Below, piece by piece: positions 8,997 through 19,964 of a stretch of DNA of 64,000 bases. The stretch is from VRUE01 sp963715455. Lineage in GTDB: Bacteria > Actinomycetota > Thermoleophilia > Solirubrobacterales > 70-9. How positions within the stretch are numbered: the stretch's first letter is position 1; the number at the start of each line of letters is the position of its first letter. Location: positions 2,418,001 to 2,482,000 of the forward strand of contig OY970245.1 in NCBI GenBank assembly GCA_963715455.1. The letters are read 5' to 3'. The translations under genes and the position numbers were made by a program. The notes under the pieces were generated by a model. That model was not told the DNA's origin. It saw nothing but the letters and a program-made list of their open reading frames with translations, and did no database searches.

Positions 8997-10127
8997 CTAC
9001 GAGGTGACGAGGTCGCGAGCCGGGTCGATGCCCCAGCGCTCGCCAACCGCAGCGAGCTCGTCGCTGAGGCCCCAGCGATCGGGACGCTCCTCGCCCTCGT
9101 GCTGGGGATTGGCGCCCTTGAGCGTCATGCAGCCGGTGTTGTCGCCGATCGCGCCGATCGCGGCGATGTCCTCCGCGCTCAGGCCCTGGTCGACCGGCAG
9201 GGCGGCCAGGTCGGCGCGCTTCTCCTCGATCGAGGGTGCGCCGGGGTAGGCCTCCTGGATCAGGGTCGGCACGACGCACTCGATCGCCGGGTGGGCCAGG
9301 TTCCACTGAGAGGCGAGCTGGATCGGGGTCAGGCCGGCTCGCTCGCCATAGGGCAGCACCCGCTCCAGCTTCTCCAGCCCCGCCTCGATCCAGCCGGCGG
9401 GCCGGAAGGCGCGGTGATCCCCTTTGGCCAACTCCATGCCAGGATGCAGGTCGCCCCAGAAGAGACCGCCGTAGTCGACCACGCGGGTGATCACTTTGAC
9501 CCCCTGGCGCTCGGCCGCCCCGAGGCAGAGCTCGCCAGGCCAGGGCTCAAAGGGATTGAGGATGATCATCGCCCAGTCGATGCGCTCACCGAAGCGCTCC
9601 AGACAGGCGATCAGGTCGAGGGTGAAGCCGTTGGCCGGACCGGGCGCGACGCCGATCTGGGCCGTCAAACCGGCCTCGCGCAGCGCCGCCATCCCCTCCC
9701 AGACAGCCTCGCTCGTGTAGCCGACGCGGTCCGGGTTGTGCAGCAACAGCAGGTCGAAAGCATCGACACCGAGCCGCTCGAGGCTGCGCTCGGTCGCCAT
9801 GCGCAGGTAGTCCGCGTACTCGTCCGCGCCGCGCAGACGCGGATCGGTGAAGCGCGGAAAGCCACGCGGCCCGTCGCGCTCTCCCTCATAGAAGTCGTGG
9901 CCGACGGCGCCAACCAAGCAGTACTCGCTGCGTTTAACTCCAGTTAGCGCCCGTCCCAGCAGGGCATCTGCCTCACCCTGGCCATAGGTGTCAGCCGTGA
10001 GCAGCGTCTCGATCCCGCCGCCCGGGCGCAGCAGCCGCTCTAGCCGCTCCTCATCAACCGTTTCGCCGAAGTGCAGAAAACACCCGCCACTCCAGGTCCC
10101 TATCGCCGTGCGGCCCGGTTCGCGCAC
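8997..10127 (-). CDS. Aldo/keto reductase family protein
   Basis: 376 residues starting at GTG 10127. Conserved features include TADTYGQGEADALLGRAL, with the catalytic-type Asp/Tyr region, FDLLLLHNPD, with the active-site-associated His, and a C-terminal TIM-barrel part ending in SQWNLAHPAIECVVPTL. Members use NAD(P)H to reduce carbonyls. The typical catalytic Lys strand reads EYCLVGAVG here and the expected Lys is not obvious, so activity is uncertain. The closest general resemblance is to the L-galactose dehydrogenase/YajO-type group. It is followed on the same strand by the frameshifted transporter. No signal peptide is visible. Confidence 0.75.
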   Translation of the reverse strand: MREPGRTAIGTWSGGCFLHFGETVDEERLERLLRPGGGIETLLTADTYGQGEADALLGRALTGVKRSEYCLVGAVGHDFYEGERDGPRGFPRFTDPRLRGADEYADYLRMATERSLERLGVDAFDLLLLHNPDRVGYTSEAVWEGMAALREAGLTAQIGVAPGPANGFTLDLIACLERFGERIDWAMIILNPFEPWPGELCLGAAERQGVKVITRVVDYGGLFWGDLHPGMELAKGDHRAFRPAGWIEAGLEKLERVLPYGERAGLTPIQLASQWNLAHPAIECVVPTLIQEAYPGAPSIEEKRADLAALPVDQGLSAEDIAAIGAIGDNTGCMTLKGANPQHEGEERPDRWGLSDELAAVGERWGIDPARDLVTS

Positions 10128-10139
10128 TGGAGGGGCTTG

Positions 10140-12740
<2,601 letters not shown>

Positions 12741-12895
12741 AAAGCCTCTCTATCTACCCAACGCGGCTAGACGGGGTAAGTATCGGAAGACGCCCTTCGG
12801 TCATCGGGAGGCGCCCATGTGCCTTTAAACGATACCGAGAGCGCCCAACTGGCCCAGCGCCGCAAATATTCGCTCAGAGCGAGCTTTTCGGCCGC
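12741..12895 (-). promoter_or_regulatory. Intergenic leader upstream of clpC
   Basis: 155 nt between the lysS stop and the clpC TTG. It must hold the clpC ribosome-binding site (weak, GAGAGG) and probably its promoter. I find no CIRCE, HAIR or CtsR heptad repeat. A short imperfect hairpin (CTCGCTC/GAGCGA) lies near the lysS end. Confidence 0.35.
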
Positions 12896-14374
12896 TCAGG
12901 AGCGCATCGCCGGGTAGAGCACGACCTCGCGCACGCTCTTTGCCCCGCTGAGCAGCATCACCAGGCGGTCGACGCCGAGACCCACCCCGCCGGTCGGCGG
13001 CATTCCCTGTTCAAGCGCCGCGACAAAATCCTCGTCGTAGGGCTGGGCCTCTTCGTCGCCACGCTGTAGCTCTACCGCCTGCTGCTCAAAGCGGCGGCGC
13101 TGCTCGTCGGGATCGTTGAGCTCGCTGAAACCGTTGGCGATCTCCATGCCGCCGGCGAAGGCCTCGAAGCGCTCAACCAGGCCCTCCTCGGAACGGTGCG
13201 ACTTGGCGAAAGGCGAGAGCTCCACCGGATAGTCGAGCACGAAGGTGGGCTGGATCAACTGCGGCTCGACCGACTTGGAGAGCAGGCCGTCGACCAGCTT
13301 GCCCCAGCCCTCCTGGGGGTCGGGCTCGACCCCCATCGCCGTGGCGAGTGCCTCCCGAGTGGGGTGCTGGGCGATGTCGACCCCACTGCGCTCGCGGATC
13401 GCCTCACGCAGGGTCACGCGCCTCCAAGGCGGGGCGAAGTCGATCTCCACCTCGCCGCGCTGGACCTTCGTCGTGCCCAGCACCCGCTCGGCCACCTCGG
13501 CGACCATCGTCTCCAGGCGCTGCGCTGTTGCCGTGTAGTCAGAGCAGGCCTCGTACCACTCGAGCATCGTGAACTCAGGGTTGTGCTTGTGCGAGATGCC
13601 CTCGTTGCGGAAGTCCTTGCCCAGCTCGTAGACCCGGTCGATGCCACCGACAACGAGCCGCTTCAGATAGAGCTCGGTGGCGATGCGCAGGTAGAAGTCG
13701 CGGTCGAGGGCGTTGTGGTGGGTAGTGAAGGGCCGTGCCAGAGCGCCGCCGTAGAGCGGCTGCAGCACCGGCGTCTCGACCTCGACGAAGCCGCGCTCGT
13801 CGAGCCAGCGGCGCAGCTCGCTCACCGTGCGGGCGCGCAGAGCGAAGAGCCGGCGGCTCTCCTCGTTGGCAATCAGGTCGAGCTCGCGTTTGCGGTAGCG
13901 GGTCTCGACATCCTCGAGGCCGTGGAACTTGTCGGGTGGCGGCCGCAAGCTCTTGGCGAGCAGCTTCCAACGGTCGATCGCCAGCGAGAGCTCCCCGCCG
14001 CGCCGCGTCGCTAGGGCAGTGCCCTCGACGCCGACGATGTCGCCGAGGTCGAGCTCGACCAGCATGCGGTAAGCCTCCTCGCCAAGCAGGTCCTCGCGGG
14101 CATGCAGCTGGATCTGGCCGCTGCCGTCGCGCAGGTCGAGGAAACAGGCCTTGCCGTGGCCGCGGCGACCGACAAGCCGCCCGGCGACCCGGTGGCGAGA
14201 GTCCGTCTCGATGCCCGGCGCCAGCCCCTCGTGCGCGACGCGCACCTCAGCGATCTCCTCACGCTCGAAGAGCTCAGGGGGAAACGGGTCGATGCCCGCC
14301 TCGCGAATCCGCTCCAACTTGTCACGGCGGTCGCGCAGGACGTCGGAGAGATCCTGTTTCTCGGCCTCGCTCAT
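12896..14374 (-). CDS. lysS: Lysyl-tRNA synthetase, class II
   Basis: 492 residues. The N-terminal OB-fold anticodon-binding domain (about 55–160) includes VAGRLVGRRGHGKACFLDLRDGSG. The catalytic core carries motif 2 (FRNEGISHKHNPEFTMLEWYEA) and motif 3 (GVGLGVDRLVMLL) near the C-terminus. It attaches lysine to tRNA-Lys. It follows greA with a 23-nt gap on the same strand, the usual greA–lysS pairing, and is upstream of clpC. Confidence 0.97.
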   Translation of the reverse strand: MSEAEKQDLSDVLRDRRDKLERIREAGIDPFPPELFEREEIAEVRVAHEGLAPGIETDSRHRVAGRLVGRRGHGKACFLDLRDGSGQIQLHAREDLLGEEAYRMLVELDLGDIVGVEGTALATRRGGELSLAIDRWKLLAKSLRPPPDKFHGLEDVETRYRKRELDLIANEESRRLFALRARTVSELRRWLDERGFVEVETPVLQPLYGGALARPFTTHHNALDRDFYLRIATELYLKRLVVGGIDRVYELGKDFRNEGISHKHNPEFTMLEWYEACSDYTATAQRLETMVAEVAERVLGTTKVQRGEVEIDFAPPWRRVTLREAIRERSGVDIAQHPTREALATAMGVEPDPQEGWGKLVDGLLSKSVEPQLIQPTFVLDYPVELSPFAKSHRSEEGLVERFEAFAGGMEIANGFSELNDPDEQRRRFEQQAVELQRGDEEAQPYDEDFVAALEQGMPPTGGVGLGVDRLVMLLSGAKSVREVVLYPAMRS

Positions 14375-14397
14375 CGCGGGCCTGACCCTATCGGCAG

Positions 14398-14877
14398 CTA
14401 AGCCGTCTCGATCTTGGTGATCTTGAGTTTCTTCTTCGGCCCGCGCGGGACCTCGACCGTGACGATGTCGTTGCGTTTGTGGCCGATCAGGGCTTTGCCG
14501 ATCGGCGACTCGTTGGAGAGCTTGTGCTCCAGCGGATCGGCCTCGGTCGAGCCGACGATCTGGAACTTCTGCGAGTCGCCCGTCTTCTGGTCCTTGACGT
14601 GAACGATCGAGCCGAACTGCACCTCGTCGGTGCCGAGGCCCTTCTCGTCGATCACCGTCGCCCGCCGCAGCCGCTCCTCGAGCTGGGCGATGCGCTGCTC
14701 GAGCAGCGCCTGCTCGTTCTTGGCGTCGTCGTACTCGGCGTTCTCGGAGATGTCGCCGAACTCACGCGCCTCCTTGATCCGCTCGGCAACCTCGCGCCGC
14801 TTGACGGTCGACAGGTGATCGATCTCCTCCTTGAGCTTCTCCATACCCTCGGGAGTGATTACGGACTGGCGGCTCAC
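14398..14877 (-). CDS. greA: Transcription elongation factor GreA
   Basis: 159 residues, the family length. The N-terminal coiled-coil (about 8–75) contains GDISENAEYDDAKNEQALLEQR, with the acidic tip residues (D, E) that reach into the RNA polymerase secondary channel and stimulate transcript cleavage. The C-terminal FKBP-like domain includes SPIGKALIGHKRNDIV. It starts at GTG (14877). It is followed by lysS and is probably cotranscribed with it. Confidence 0.97.
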   Translation of the reverse strand: MSRQSVITPEGMEKLKEEIDHLSTVKRREVAERIKEAREFGDISENAEYDDAKNEQALLEQRIAQLEERLRRATVIDEKGLGTDEVQFGSIVHVKDQKTGDSQKFQIVGSTEADPLEHKLSNESPIGKALIGHKRNDIVTVEVPRGPKKKLKITKIETA

Positions 14878-14990
14878 TTGTCCTGACCTCGCTTTGCTGG
14901 GTTGAGACGGCGGAAAACGGCTTTTAGAGCTAAAAAACGCCCAGGTGCGGCGGTGACTTCCTCACCACACCAGGGCCGTAAGTCGCGGGA

Positions 14991-15992
14991 TTATAGCGAG
15001 GGAGTCAGAGTGCCCAAATCGGCGATCAGGCGGCGGGCGCGAGGCAGGTCAGCGCTGCGCTGCAGCTCGTCAGCAAGCTCCGGCGAAGCGCCCAGCGGCT
15101 CCATGTACCAGGGGTAGAACTTGCGCAGGTAACGGCTTGCCCGCTCGGTCCCCAGGTGCTCCTCGGCGCGGTCAATCACCCAGAGCAGCTCGGCCACAAC
15201 CTCGGACCGCTCAGGCGGCTTGCTACGCACCCCGGTCAGCTCCTCAAAGAGCCAGGGGTTGCCAAACGAGCCGCGGGCGATCATCACCGCGGCGGCGCCT
15301 GACTCGGCGTAGGCGGCGTGCGCGGCCGCGGCGCTCTTCAGGCCGCCGGAGACGATCACCGGCACCTCGATGCGCTCGACCAGCTCGCGGGTAAGAGCGT
15401 AGTCGGGCTGGCCTTTGTGGCCGGCTGTCGCCGCGCGCGGGTGGAAGCCGATCGCCGCCACCCCGGCCTCCTCGGCGAGGCGCACGGCGAGCTCGAAGCC
15501 GGAACGGTCGCCGGCGGCGATCCCAGAGCGCAGCTTGACGGTCACTGGCCGGCCGCTGCCCTCGATCGCCCCGCGCGCCAAGGCAAGAGCCAGCTCGTGG
15601 TCGCGCAGCAGCTCGACGCCGGCGCCGGTCTTACGTACCTTGCGCACCGGGCAGCCCATGTTGATGTCGATCAGGTCGGCGCCGGCTTCGGCGGCGATCG
15701 TCGCGGCGGAGCGCATCACCTCGGCGTCGTGGCCGAAGAGCTGGATCGAGACCGGGTGCTCCTCGGGGTGGATGCGCATCAGCTCGCGCAGGGTGCGCTC
15801 GTTGCGGTGGTGCAGGCCGAAGCTGGAGACCATCTCCGAGACGGCCAGGCCGGCCCCGTGCCGCTTGGCCTGCAGACGCACGAACCAGTTGCCGATCCCC
15901 GCCAGCGGGGCCAGCAGGACTCTGTTGGGGATCTCGACGTTGCCGATCCGGAAGGGATCAGTCAGCGGGGGCTGTGGAGGTGTTTCGCTCAT
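14991..15992 (-). CDS. dus: tRNA-dihydrouridine synthase (DusB-like)
   Basis: 333 residues. FMN-binding TIM-barrel motifs are LLAPLAGIGN, IDINMGCPVRKVRKTGAG with the catalytic Cys at about 114, VTVKLRSG, and the phosphate-binding VIVSGGLKSAAAA. The enzyme reduces specific uridines of tRNA using NAD(P)H. The C-terminal helical domain is present. The ATG start lies 34 nt inside the 3' end of coaX, so the two genes overlap and are probably translationally coupled. The DusB/NifR3 assignment is by general resemblance. Confidence 0.93.
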   Translation of the reverse strand: MSETPPQPPLTDPFRIGNVEIPNRVLLAPLAGIGNWFVRLQAKRHGAGLAVSEMVSSFGLHHRNERTLRELMRIHPEEHPVSIQLFGHDAEVMRSAATIAAEAGADLIDINMGCPVRKVRKTGAGVELLRDHELALALARGAIEGSGRPVTVKLRSGIAAGDRSGFELAVRLAEEAGVAAIGFHPRAATAGHKGQPDYALTRELVERIEVPVIVSGGLKSAAAAHAAYAESGAAAVMIARGSFGNPWLFEELTGVRSKPPERSEVVAELLWVIDRAEEHLGTERASRYLRKFYPWYMEPLGASPELADELQRSADLPRARRLIADLGTLTPSL

Positions 15993-16737
15993 GGATCAAT
16001 CGCAGCCCCTTGAGAGTAAGGAGGTCGTCGACTTCATCGATTGTTTCCGTGAAGGGGACGACGGTGGAGGCGTAGCCACCGGTGGCGAGCACTCGCGGAT
16101 TCGGCAACTCCTCTTCGATCCGGCGCACAATGCCGTCGATCAACCCGGCGAAGCCAAATATGAAGCCGGAGTGGATCGCCGCCCGGGTTGATCGGCCGAT
16201 GGCTTCCCGCGGCTCTTCGAGATCGATTCTGGTGATCCGAGCCGCCCGTTCGATCAAGGCGCTGAGCGAGGGTGCGAGGCCGGGGCCGATCGCGCCGCCG
16301 AGGTACTCGCCATCGGCGGAGACCGCGTCGATGTTGATGCCGGTGCCGAAGTCGACCGAAACGCAAGCCTCGCCGAAGCGCTCATAGGCGGCGATCGCGT
16401 TGACGAGGCGGTCGGCGCCCACCTCGAGTGGATTGTCGATCCGGATCGGCATCCCGGTCTTGATGCCGGGACCGATCGTCAGGCAATCCGCGTTCAGATA
16501 CCGCCGCGCCATCTCCTCGAATTGACTCCCGAGCGGCGGCACCACGGAGGAGACGCAGAGGGCGTCCACTTCGCCGAATGGCATCTCGCAGAGCGAGAAG
16601 AAGCCGGCGATCCGCTCCGCCAGCTCGTCGCCGGTCGCCCCCGAGCGAGTCTGAAAGCGCCAGTGCTCGACCAGGCTCTCGCCGTCGAAGGCGCCCAGGT
16701 GGGTTTGGGTATTGCCGACGTCGACCGCGAGGAGCAC
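15958..16737 (-). CDS. coaX: Type III pantothenate kinase
   Basis: 259 residues from GTG 16737, reading MLLAVDVGNTQTHLGAF. A TTG seven codons upstream (16758) is possible but extends past the family N-terminus. The DVGNT phosphate-binding loop, GADRLVNAIAAY and VSVDFGTGINIDAV with the catalytic Asp, and YLGGAIGPG are all present. It phosphorylates pantothenate in the first step of CoA synthesis. In many Actinobacteria panC/panD lie beside coaX; they are not seen here, and a GST-like gene lies on the opposite strand instead. Confidence 0.95.
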   Translation of the reverse strand: MLLAVDVGNTQTHLGAFDGESLVEHWRFQTRSGATGDELAERIAGFFSLCEMPFGEVDALCVSSVVPPLGSQFEEMARRYLNADCLTIGPGIKTGMPIRIDNPLEVGADRLVNAIAAYERFGEACVSVDFGTGINIDAVSADGEYLGGAIGPGLAPSLSALIERAARITRIDLEEPREAIGRSTRAAIHSGFIFGFAGLIDGIVRRIEEELPNPRVLATGGYASTVVPFTETIDEVDDLLTLKGLRLIHERNTSTAPAD

Positions 16738-16850
16738 GACGCGATTATCCCTGAACAAATGACGGCTGCTCTGCTCCCGTGAGGCCAGAAGAGTCAGAGA
16801 TGGACTGGCCTCACTCCCGCGTCCGCTGCCGTCTGGGTAGGATCGCCGCG

Positions 16851-17606
16851 GTGAACGTGCGGCTCTACACGATCCCGGGCTCGCATCCGGGGGTGGCGGT
16901 TCAGCTGATGCTGGCCCAGAAGGGAATCCCCTTCAAGCGCACCGATCTCTTCCCGGTCGTCTCGCGGGCAGTGGTCCGCGGCCTGGGCTTCCCAGGACCG
17001 ACCGTGCCGGCGCTCAAGCTCGACGGCCGCAAGCTGCAAGGCTCGCGCACGATCTCGCAGGAGCTTGACCGGCTGCGCCCTGAGCCACCCCTCTTCCCCG
17101 CCGACGTCGAGCAGCGCGCCAAAGTGGAGGAGGCAGAGCGTTTCGGTGACGAGGAGCTGCAGCACCCGATCCGCCAGGCGATCTGGTGGGCGTTCCGCCG
17201 TAACAAGGCGCCACTGCGCAGCTACTCGGAGGGCGCAAAGCTGGGCATCCCCGTAGGCCTGGCGGTGAAGACCGCAGGACCGATCCTGGCGATGGAGGTA
17301 CGCATCCACGACGCAAAGGACGAGCAGGTCCGCGCTGGCCTCGCCAAGCTGGGGCCGATGCTCGACCAAGTCGACGAGTGGATCGCCACCGGGGTGCTCG
17401 GCGGGGAGCAGCTCAACGCCGCCGACTTCCAGATCGCACCGAGCATCCGGCTGGCGATGACCTTCCAGGACCTGCGCCCGCTGATCGAGGATCGTCCCGC
17501 CGGCAAGCTCGCCGTCCGCGTACAGCCCGAGATTGCGGGTGACTTCCCACCAGTCTTCCCGCCCGCCTGGATGCAGCCGCTACGCGGCGTCACCACACCC
17601 GCCTGA
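16851..17606 (+). CDS. Glutathione S-transferase-like protein
   Basis: 251 residues from GTG 16851, which gives VNVRLYTIPGSHPGVAVQLMLAQKG. The thioredoxin-like N-terminus (about 1–85) ends in VPALKLDGRKLQGSRTISQELD, the cis-Pro and Ser/Thr block that in GSTs contacts glutathione. An all-helical C-terminal domain follows. The reading frame extends further upstream but has no coherent sequence there. Actinobacteria generally use mycothiol instead of glutathione, so the true thiol partner is uncertain. It is the only plus-strand gene in this stretch and converges on folK. Confidence 0.75.
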   Translation: MNVRLYTIPGSHPGVAVQLMLAQKGIPFKRTDLFPVVSRAVVRGLGFPGPTVPALKLDGRKLQGSRTISQELDRLRPEPPLFPADVEQRAKVEEAERFGDEELQHPIRQAIWWAFRRNKAPLRSYSEGAKLGIPVGLAVKTAGPILAMEVRIHDAKDEQVRAGLAKLGPMLDQVDEWIATGVLGGEQLNAADFQIAPSIRLAMTFQDLRPLIEDRPAGKLAVRVQPEIAGDFPPVFPPAWMQPLRGVTTPA

Positions 17607-17613
17607 TCGGTGA

Positions 17614-17652
17614 TTGAAGCCTTACCGGGGCTATGACCCCTTAAGGCTTCAA
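17614..17652. terminator. Bidirectional terminator-like hairpin between convergent genes
   Basis: TTGAAGCCTTA (17614–17624) pairs with TAAGGCTTCAA (17642–17652), an 11-bp perfect stem. An inner GGGG/CCCC pairing lies in the loop. It sits 8 nt after the stop of the GST-like gene and covers the stop codon of folK, so it can serve both strands. No long U-tract is seen. Confidence 0.6.
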
Positions 17653-18144
17653 CGAATCGCCGGAAGTACGTTCGACCCGCTGGCCAGGGCCGAGAGCCGC
17701 AAGGGTGGCGGAAAGCACGGTGCCGTCGGGCAGGGTCAGCTCGGGGTCCAGCTCCAGAAGCGGGGCGAGGACGAAGCGGCGACTGGTCACCTCGGGGTGC
17801 GGCAGGGTGAGCCGCTCGGTGCGCAGCTCGAGGTTGCCGAGCAGCAGCAGGTCGACGTCGAGCGGGCGTGGGCTGTGGCGCGGGGCGTCGAGGCTACGAC
17901 CGCGCTCGACCTCGACTTCCTTGCAGACGTCGAGCAGCGCCTCCGGCCCCAGCTCGGTGCGGATGCGGATCGCGGCATTGAGGAAGTCGGGCTGGTCGAG
18001 CACCTCACCAACCGGCTCCGTCTCATAGGTCGAGGAGACGGCCTCCACCTCGACACCGCGCTCGCGCAGCAACTGGATCGCCGCCCGCAGGTGCGCCTCG
18101 CGCTCGCCGACGTTGGAGCCGAGACCAAGGTAGCCGGTCCGCAC
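17641..18144 (-). CDS. folK: 2-amino-4-hydroxy-6-hydroxymethyldihydropteridine pyrophosphokinase
   Basis: 167 residues. LGLGSNVGERE at the start, TEPVG and DQPDFLNAAI in the pterin-binding region, and the HPPK signature RPLDVDLLLLG with catalytic acidic residues, followed by LTLPHPEVTSRRFVLAPL. It transfers pyrophosphate from ATP to the hydroxymethylpterin in folate synthesis. It follows folB with a 5-nt gap and precedes the folK/GST convergent hairpin that covers its stop codon. Confidence 0.96.
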   Translation of the reverse strand: MRTGYLGLGSNVGEREAHLRAAIQLLRERGVEVEAVSSTYETEPVGEVLDQPDFLNAAIRIRTELGPEALLDVCKEVEVERGRSLDAPRHSPRPLDVDLLLLGNLELRTERLTLPHPEVTSRRFVLAPLLELDPELTLPDGTVLSATLAALGPGQRVERTSGDSLKP

Positions 18145-18149
18145 CGCGG

Positions 18150-18575
18150 CTATGCCTCTTCCGCCTCGTCCTCGTCGTGCTCTTCGGCGAGGCGTTCTTG
18201 GGAGACCTCGACCGCGACCTCCTGGATCGCCAGAGGCAAGGGTGGCTCGGGCTTGGCGGCCCGTACACGGACCGAATCGCAGCCGTAGCGCTCCATCAGT
18301 CGCTCCCCGACCACCTGAGCGAGGCGCTCTAGCGTGCGGTAGCTGCGCTCGGTGGCAGCCAGGGCGACGATGTCACAAACCTCGGCGTAGTCGACTGTGT
18401 CCTCGATACGGTCGGTAAGCACCGCGTCGCAGTCGGGCACGTCGAAGGAGACGTCGAACTCGAGCCGTTGCCCCACCTCCTGCTCGGCGTCGCTAACCCC
18501 GTGGTGGGTGTAAATCGAGAGCCCGCGCAGCTCAACCTCGACGCTCGATTCCATGCCGTTGTCATGAGCCTCCAT
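18150..18575 (-). CDS. folB: Dihydroneopterin aldolase
   Basis: 141 residues. The core ELRGLSIYTHHGVSDAEQEVGQRLEFDV matches the FolB opening, with the conserved Tyr/His/Gly and the pterin-binding Glu. DTVDYAEVCDIV and YRTLERLAQVVGERL follow, with the conserved Glu and Leu-rich helix. It cleaves dihydroneopterin to hydroxymethyldihydropterin. The C-terminal ~15 residues are an acidic extension (EEHDEDEAEEA) not needed by the fold. The start at ATG 18575 may be long; the ATG at codon 8 is also plausible. Confidence 0.95.
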   Translation of the reverse strand: MEAHDNGMESSVEVELRGLSIYTHHGVSDAEQEVGQRLEFDVSFDVPDCDAVLTDRIEDTVDYAEVCDIVALAATERSYRTLERLAQVVGERLMERYGCDSVRVRAAKPEPPLPLAIQEVAVEVSQERLAEEHDEDEAEEA

Positions 18576-18657
18576 GGCTGCAACCTACCCGCTGTGCGCA
18601 CTCTCGCCCGTGGCGACGGACCGAGTGATTAGGATGCGCCCGCATGATGGAGAAGAC

Positions 18658-19068
18658 ATGAGCATGCGAGCCCGCTGGCGCCGGCTTGGCTATCCCGGCA
18701 AGGTGAACGTCATCGCGGCGCTCGCCGCGTTGCTCGTTTTCTGCGGGGCCAGCGTCGCCCTGCTCTCCCAGTCCATACCCGAGAAGCGCGACGGCAAGGT
18801 GCCGGGCGAAACGATCCGCACAACCACGCGAATGATCGAGGTGGGCGCAGATCCGGAAGGCGAAACGGACAAGCGAACCCGCAACGAGGTCATCGAAGAA
18901 AAGGAACCGGTCGAGAACGTCAGCGAATCGCTCTTCAGCCGCGCCCTCGACAACTCGGCCGGCGTGATCATCTTCCGCTTCGGCCTCGCCCTGCTCGCCG
19001 CCTTCATCTTCGGCCTCGTCGTGCAGCGCGTATTGCTGGGCAGGTACGGCCTGCGACCTAGGGCCTGA
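18658..19068 (+). CDS. Small two-TM membrane protein of unknown function
   Basis: 136 residues from ATG 18658, which is preceded by GGAGAAGAC as ribosome-binding site. An upstream in-frame start would overlap the folB 5' end. A basic N-terminus is followed by a hydrophobic segment (about 15–37), a ~65-residue charged loop rich in Glu, Arg and Thr, and a second hydrophobic segment near the C-terminus (about 102–125) ending in a short basic tail. The arrangement suggests both ends cytoplasmic with an extracytoplasmic loop. I do not recognise a family. It is divergent from folB and convergent with folP. Confidence 0.65.
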   Translation: MSMRARWRRLGYPGKVNVIAALAALLVFCGASVALLSQSIPEKRDGKVPGETIRTTTRMIEVGADPEGETDKRTRNEVIEEKEPVENVSESLFSRALDNSAGVIIFRFGLALLAAFIFGLVVQRVLLGRYGLRPRA

Positions 19069-19079
19069 CCTAGAGCGAC

Positions 19080-19094
19080 GCGGCTTTGAGCCGC
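19080..19094. terminator. Short GC hairpin between two convergent genes
   Basis: GCGGCT (19080–19085) pairs with AGCCGC (19089–19094) with a 3-nt loop. Flanking CCTAG and CTAGG may extend the stem. It lies between the stops of the two-TM protein gene and folP. Confidence 0.4.
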
Positions 19095-19879
19095 TAGGTG
19101 AGCGCTGCCGCGGTGACCCGCAGCGCCTGCGCCATCTCGGAGACGTCGTGGACGCGCAACACATCGGCTCCCCCGGCTGCAGCCAGCACCGATGAGGCGA
19201 TCGTGCCACCCAGCCGATCGCTGACCCCAGACCCATCGATCTTGCCTATGAAGCTCTTCCTAGAGGTGCCGACCACCAGCGGCCGGCCCAGCTCGCGCAG
19301 CTCCCCCAAGCGCCGCAGCAGCTCCAGATTGTGCTCCAGCGTCTTGCCGAACCCGATCCCCGGATCGAGCCAGATCCGTTGCTCGTCGACGCCGGCAGCA
19401 ACAGCCGCCTCGACGCGTTCCGCCAGGTAACGCTTGACGTCGTCGACGACGTCCTCGTAAGTCGGGTCGTCCTGCATCGTGCGGGGGTTGCCGGGCATGT
19501 GCATCAGCACGACCCCAACCTGGCGATCGGCGCAGAGGCCCGCCATCCCAGGATCGCCGCCCAAGGCGGTCACGTCGTTGACGATCGCCGCCCCCGCCTC
19601 GATCGCCGCCGCGGCCACGGCGGCCTTCGACGTATCGACCGAGACAGTCGCCTTCCCCGCCAGTCCCTCTACCACCGGCACGACCCGCCTCAGCTCCTCG
19701 GCCTCCTCCACAGGCTCCGCCCCCGGCCGCGTCGATTCCCCGCCGACATCCAGAATCTCCGCCCCATCCCCCACAAGCTCCAAGCCATGCCGAATCGCAG
19801 CAACTGGATCGAGGTACTCGCCCCCATCCGAGAACGAATCGGGGGTCACGTTGACCACGCCCATGAGACGAGGGGACAC
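19094..19879 (-). CDS. folP: Dihydropteroate synthase
   Basis: 261 residues from GTG 19879. Motifs are MGVVNVTPDSFSDGG, ILDVGGESTRPGAEPV, IVNDVTALGG, WLDPGIGFGKTLEHN and VGTSRKSFIGKI, all DHPS signatures. It condenses the pterin pyrophosphate with p-aminobenzoate and is the sulfonamide target. A TTG at 19909 is in frame, but it lies in the stem of a palindrome, so the GTG directly after the inverted repeat is preferred. folE, normally between ftsH and folP in Actinobacteria, is absent here. Confidence 0.96.
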   Translation of the reverse strand: MSPRLMGVVNVTPDSFSDGGEYLDPVAAIRHGLELVGDGAEILDVGGESTRPGAEPVEEAEELRRVVPVVEGLAGKATVSVDTSKAAVAAAAIEAGAAIVNDVTALGGDPGMAGLCADRQVGVVLMHMPGNPRTMQDDPTYEDVVDDVKRYLAERVEAAVAAGVDEQRIWLDPGIGFGKTLEHNLELLRRLGELRELGRPLVVGTSRKSFIGKIDGSGVSDRLGGTIASSVLAAAGGADVLRVHDVSEMAQALRVTAAALT

Positions 19880-19881
19880 GC

Positions 19882-19954
19882 GGTGCCTCTCGAACGGGCG
19901 GTTACTCAAAATGCCGGGCTAATTAGCCCGGCATTTGTCCGGGCGAGAGGCACC
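19882..19954. repeat. Nested inverted repeat in the ftsH–folP junction
   Basis: The outer arms GGTGCCTCTCG (19882–19892) and CGAGAGGCACC (19944–19954) are perfectly complementary. Inside them is a perfect 28-bp palindrome at 19909–19936 (core GCCGGGCTAATTAGCCCGGC) flanked by A and T runs, like a bidirectional terminator. The structure begins 11 nt past the ftsH stop and ends 2 nt before the folP GTG. It may terminate ftsH transcripts and control folP translation. Confidence 0.75.
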
Positions 19955-19964
19955 CCGTGGCCCC

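Noticed and set aside
12741..12895. CIRCE, HAIR or CtsR operator ahead of clpC
   Set aside because: No matching repeat could be found by eye; only a small unrelated stem is present.
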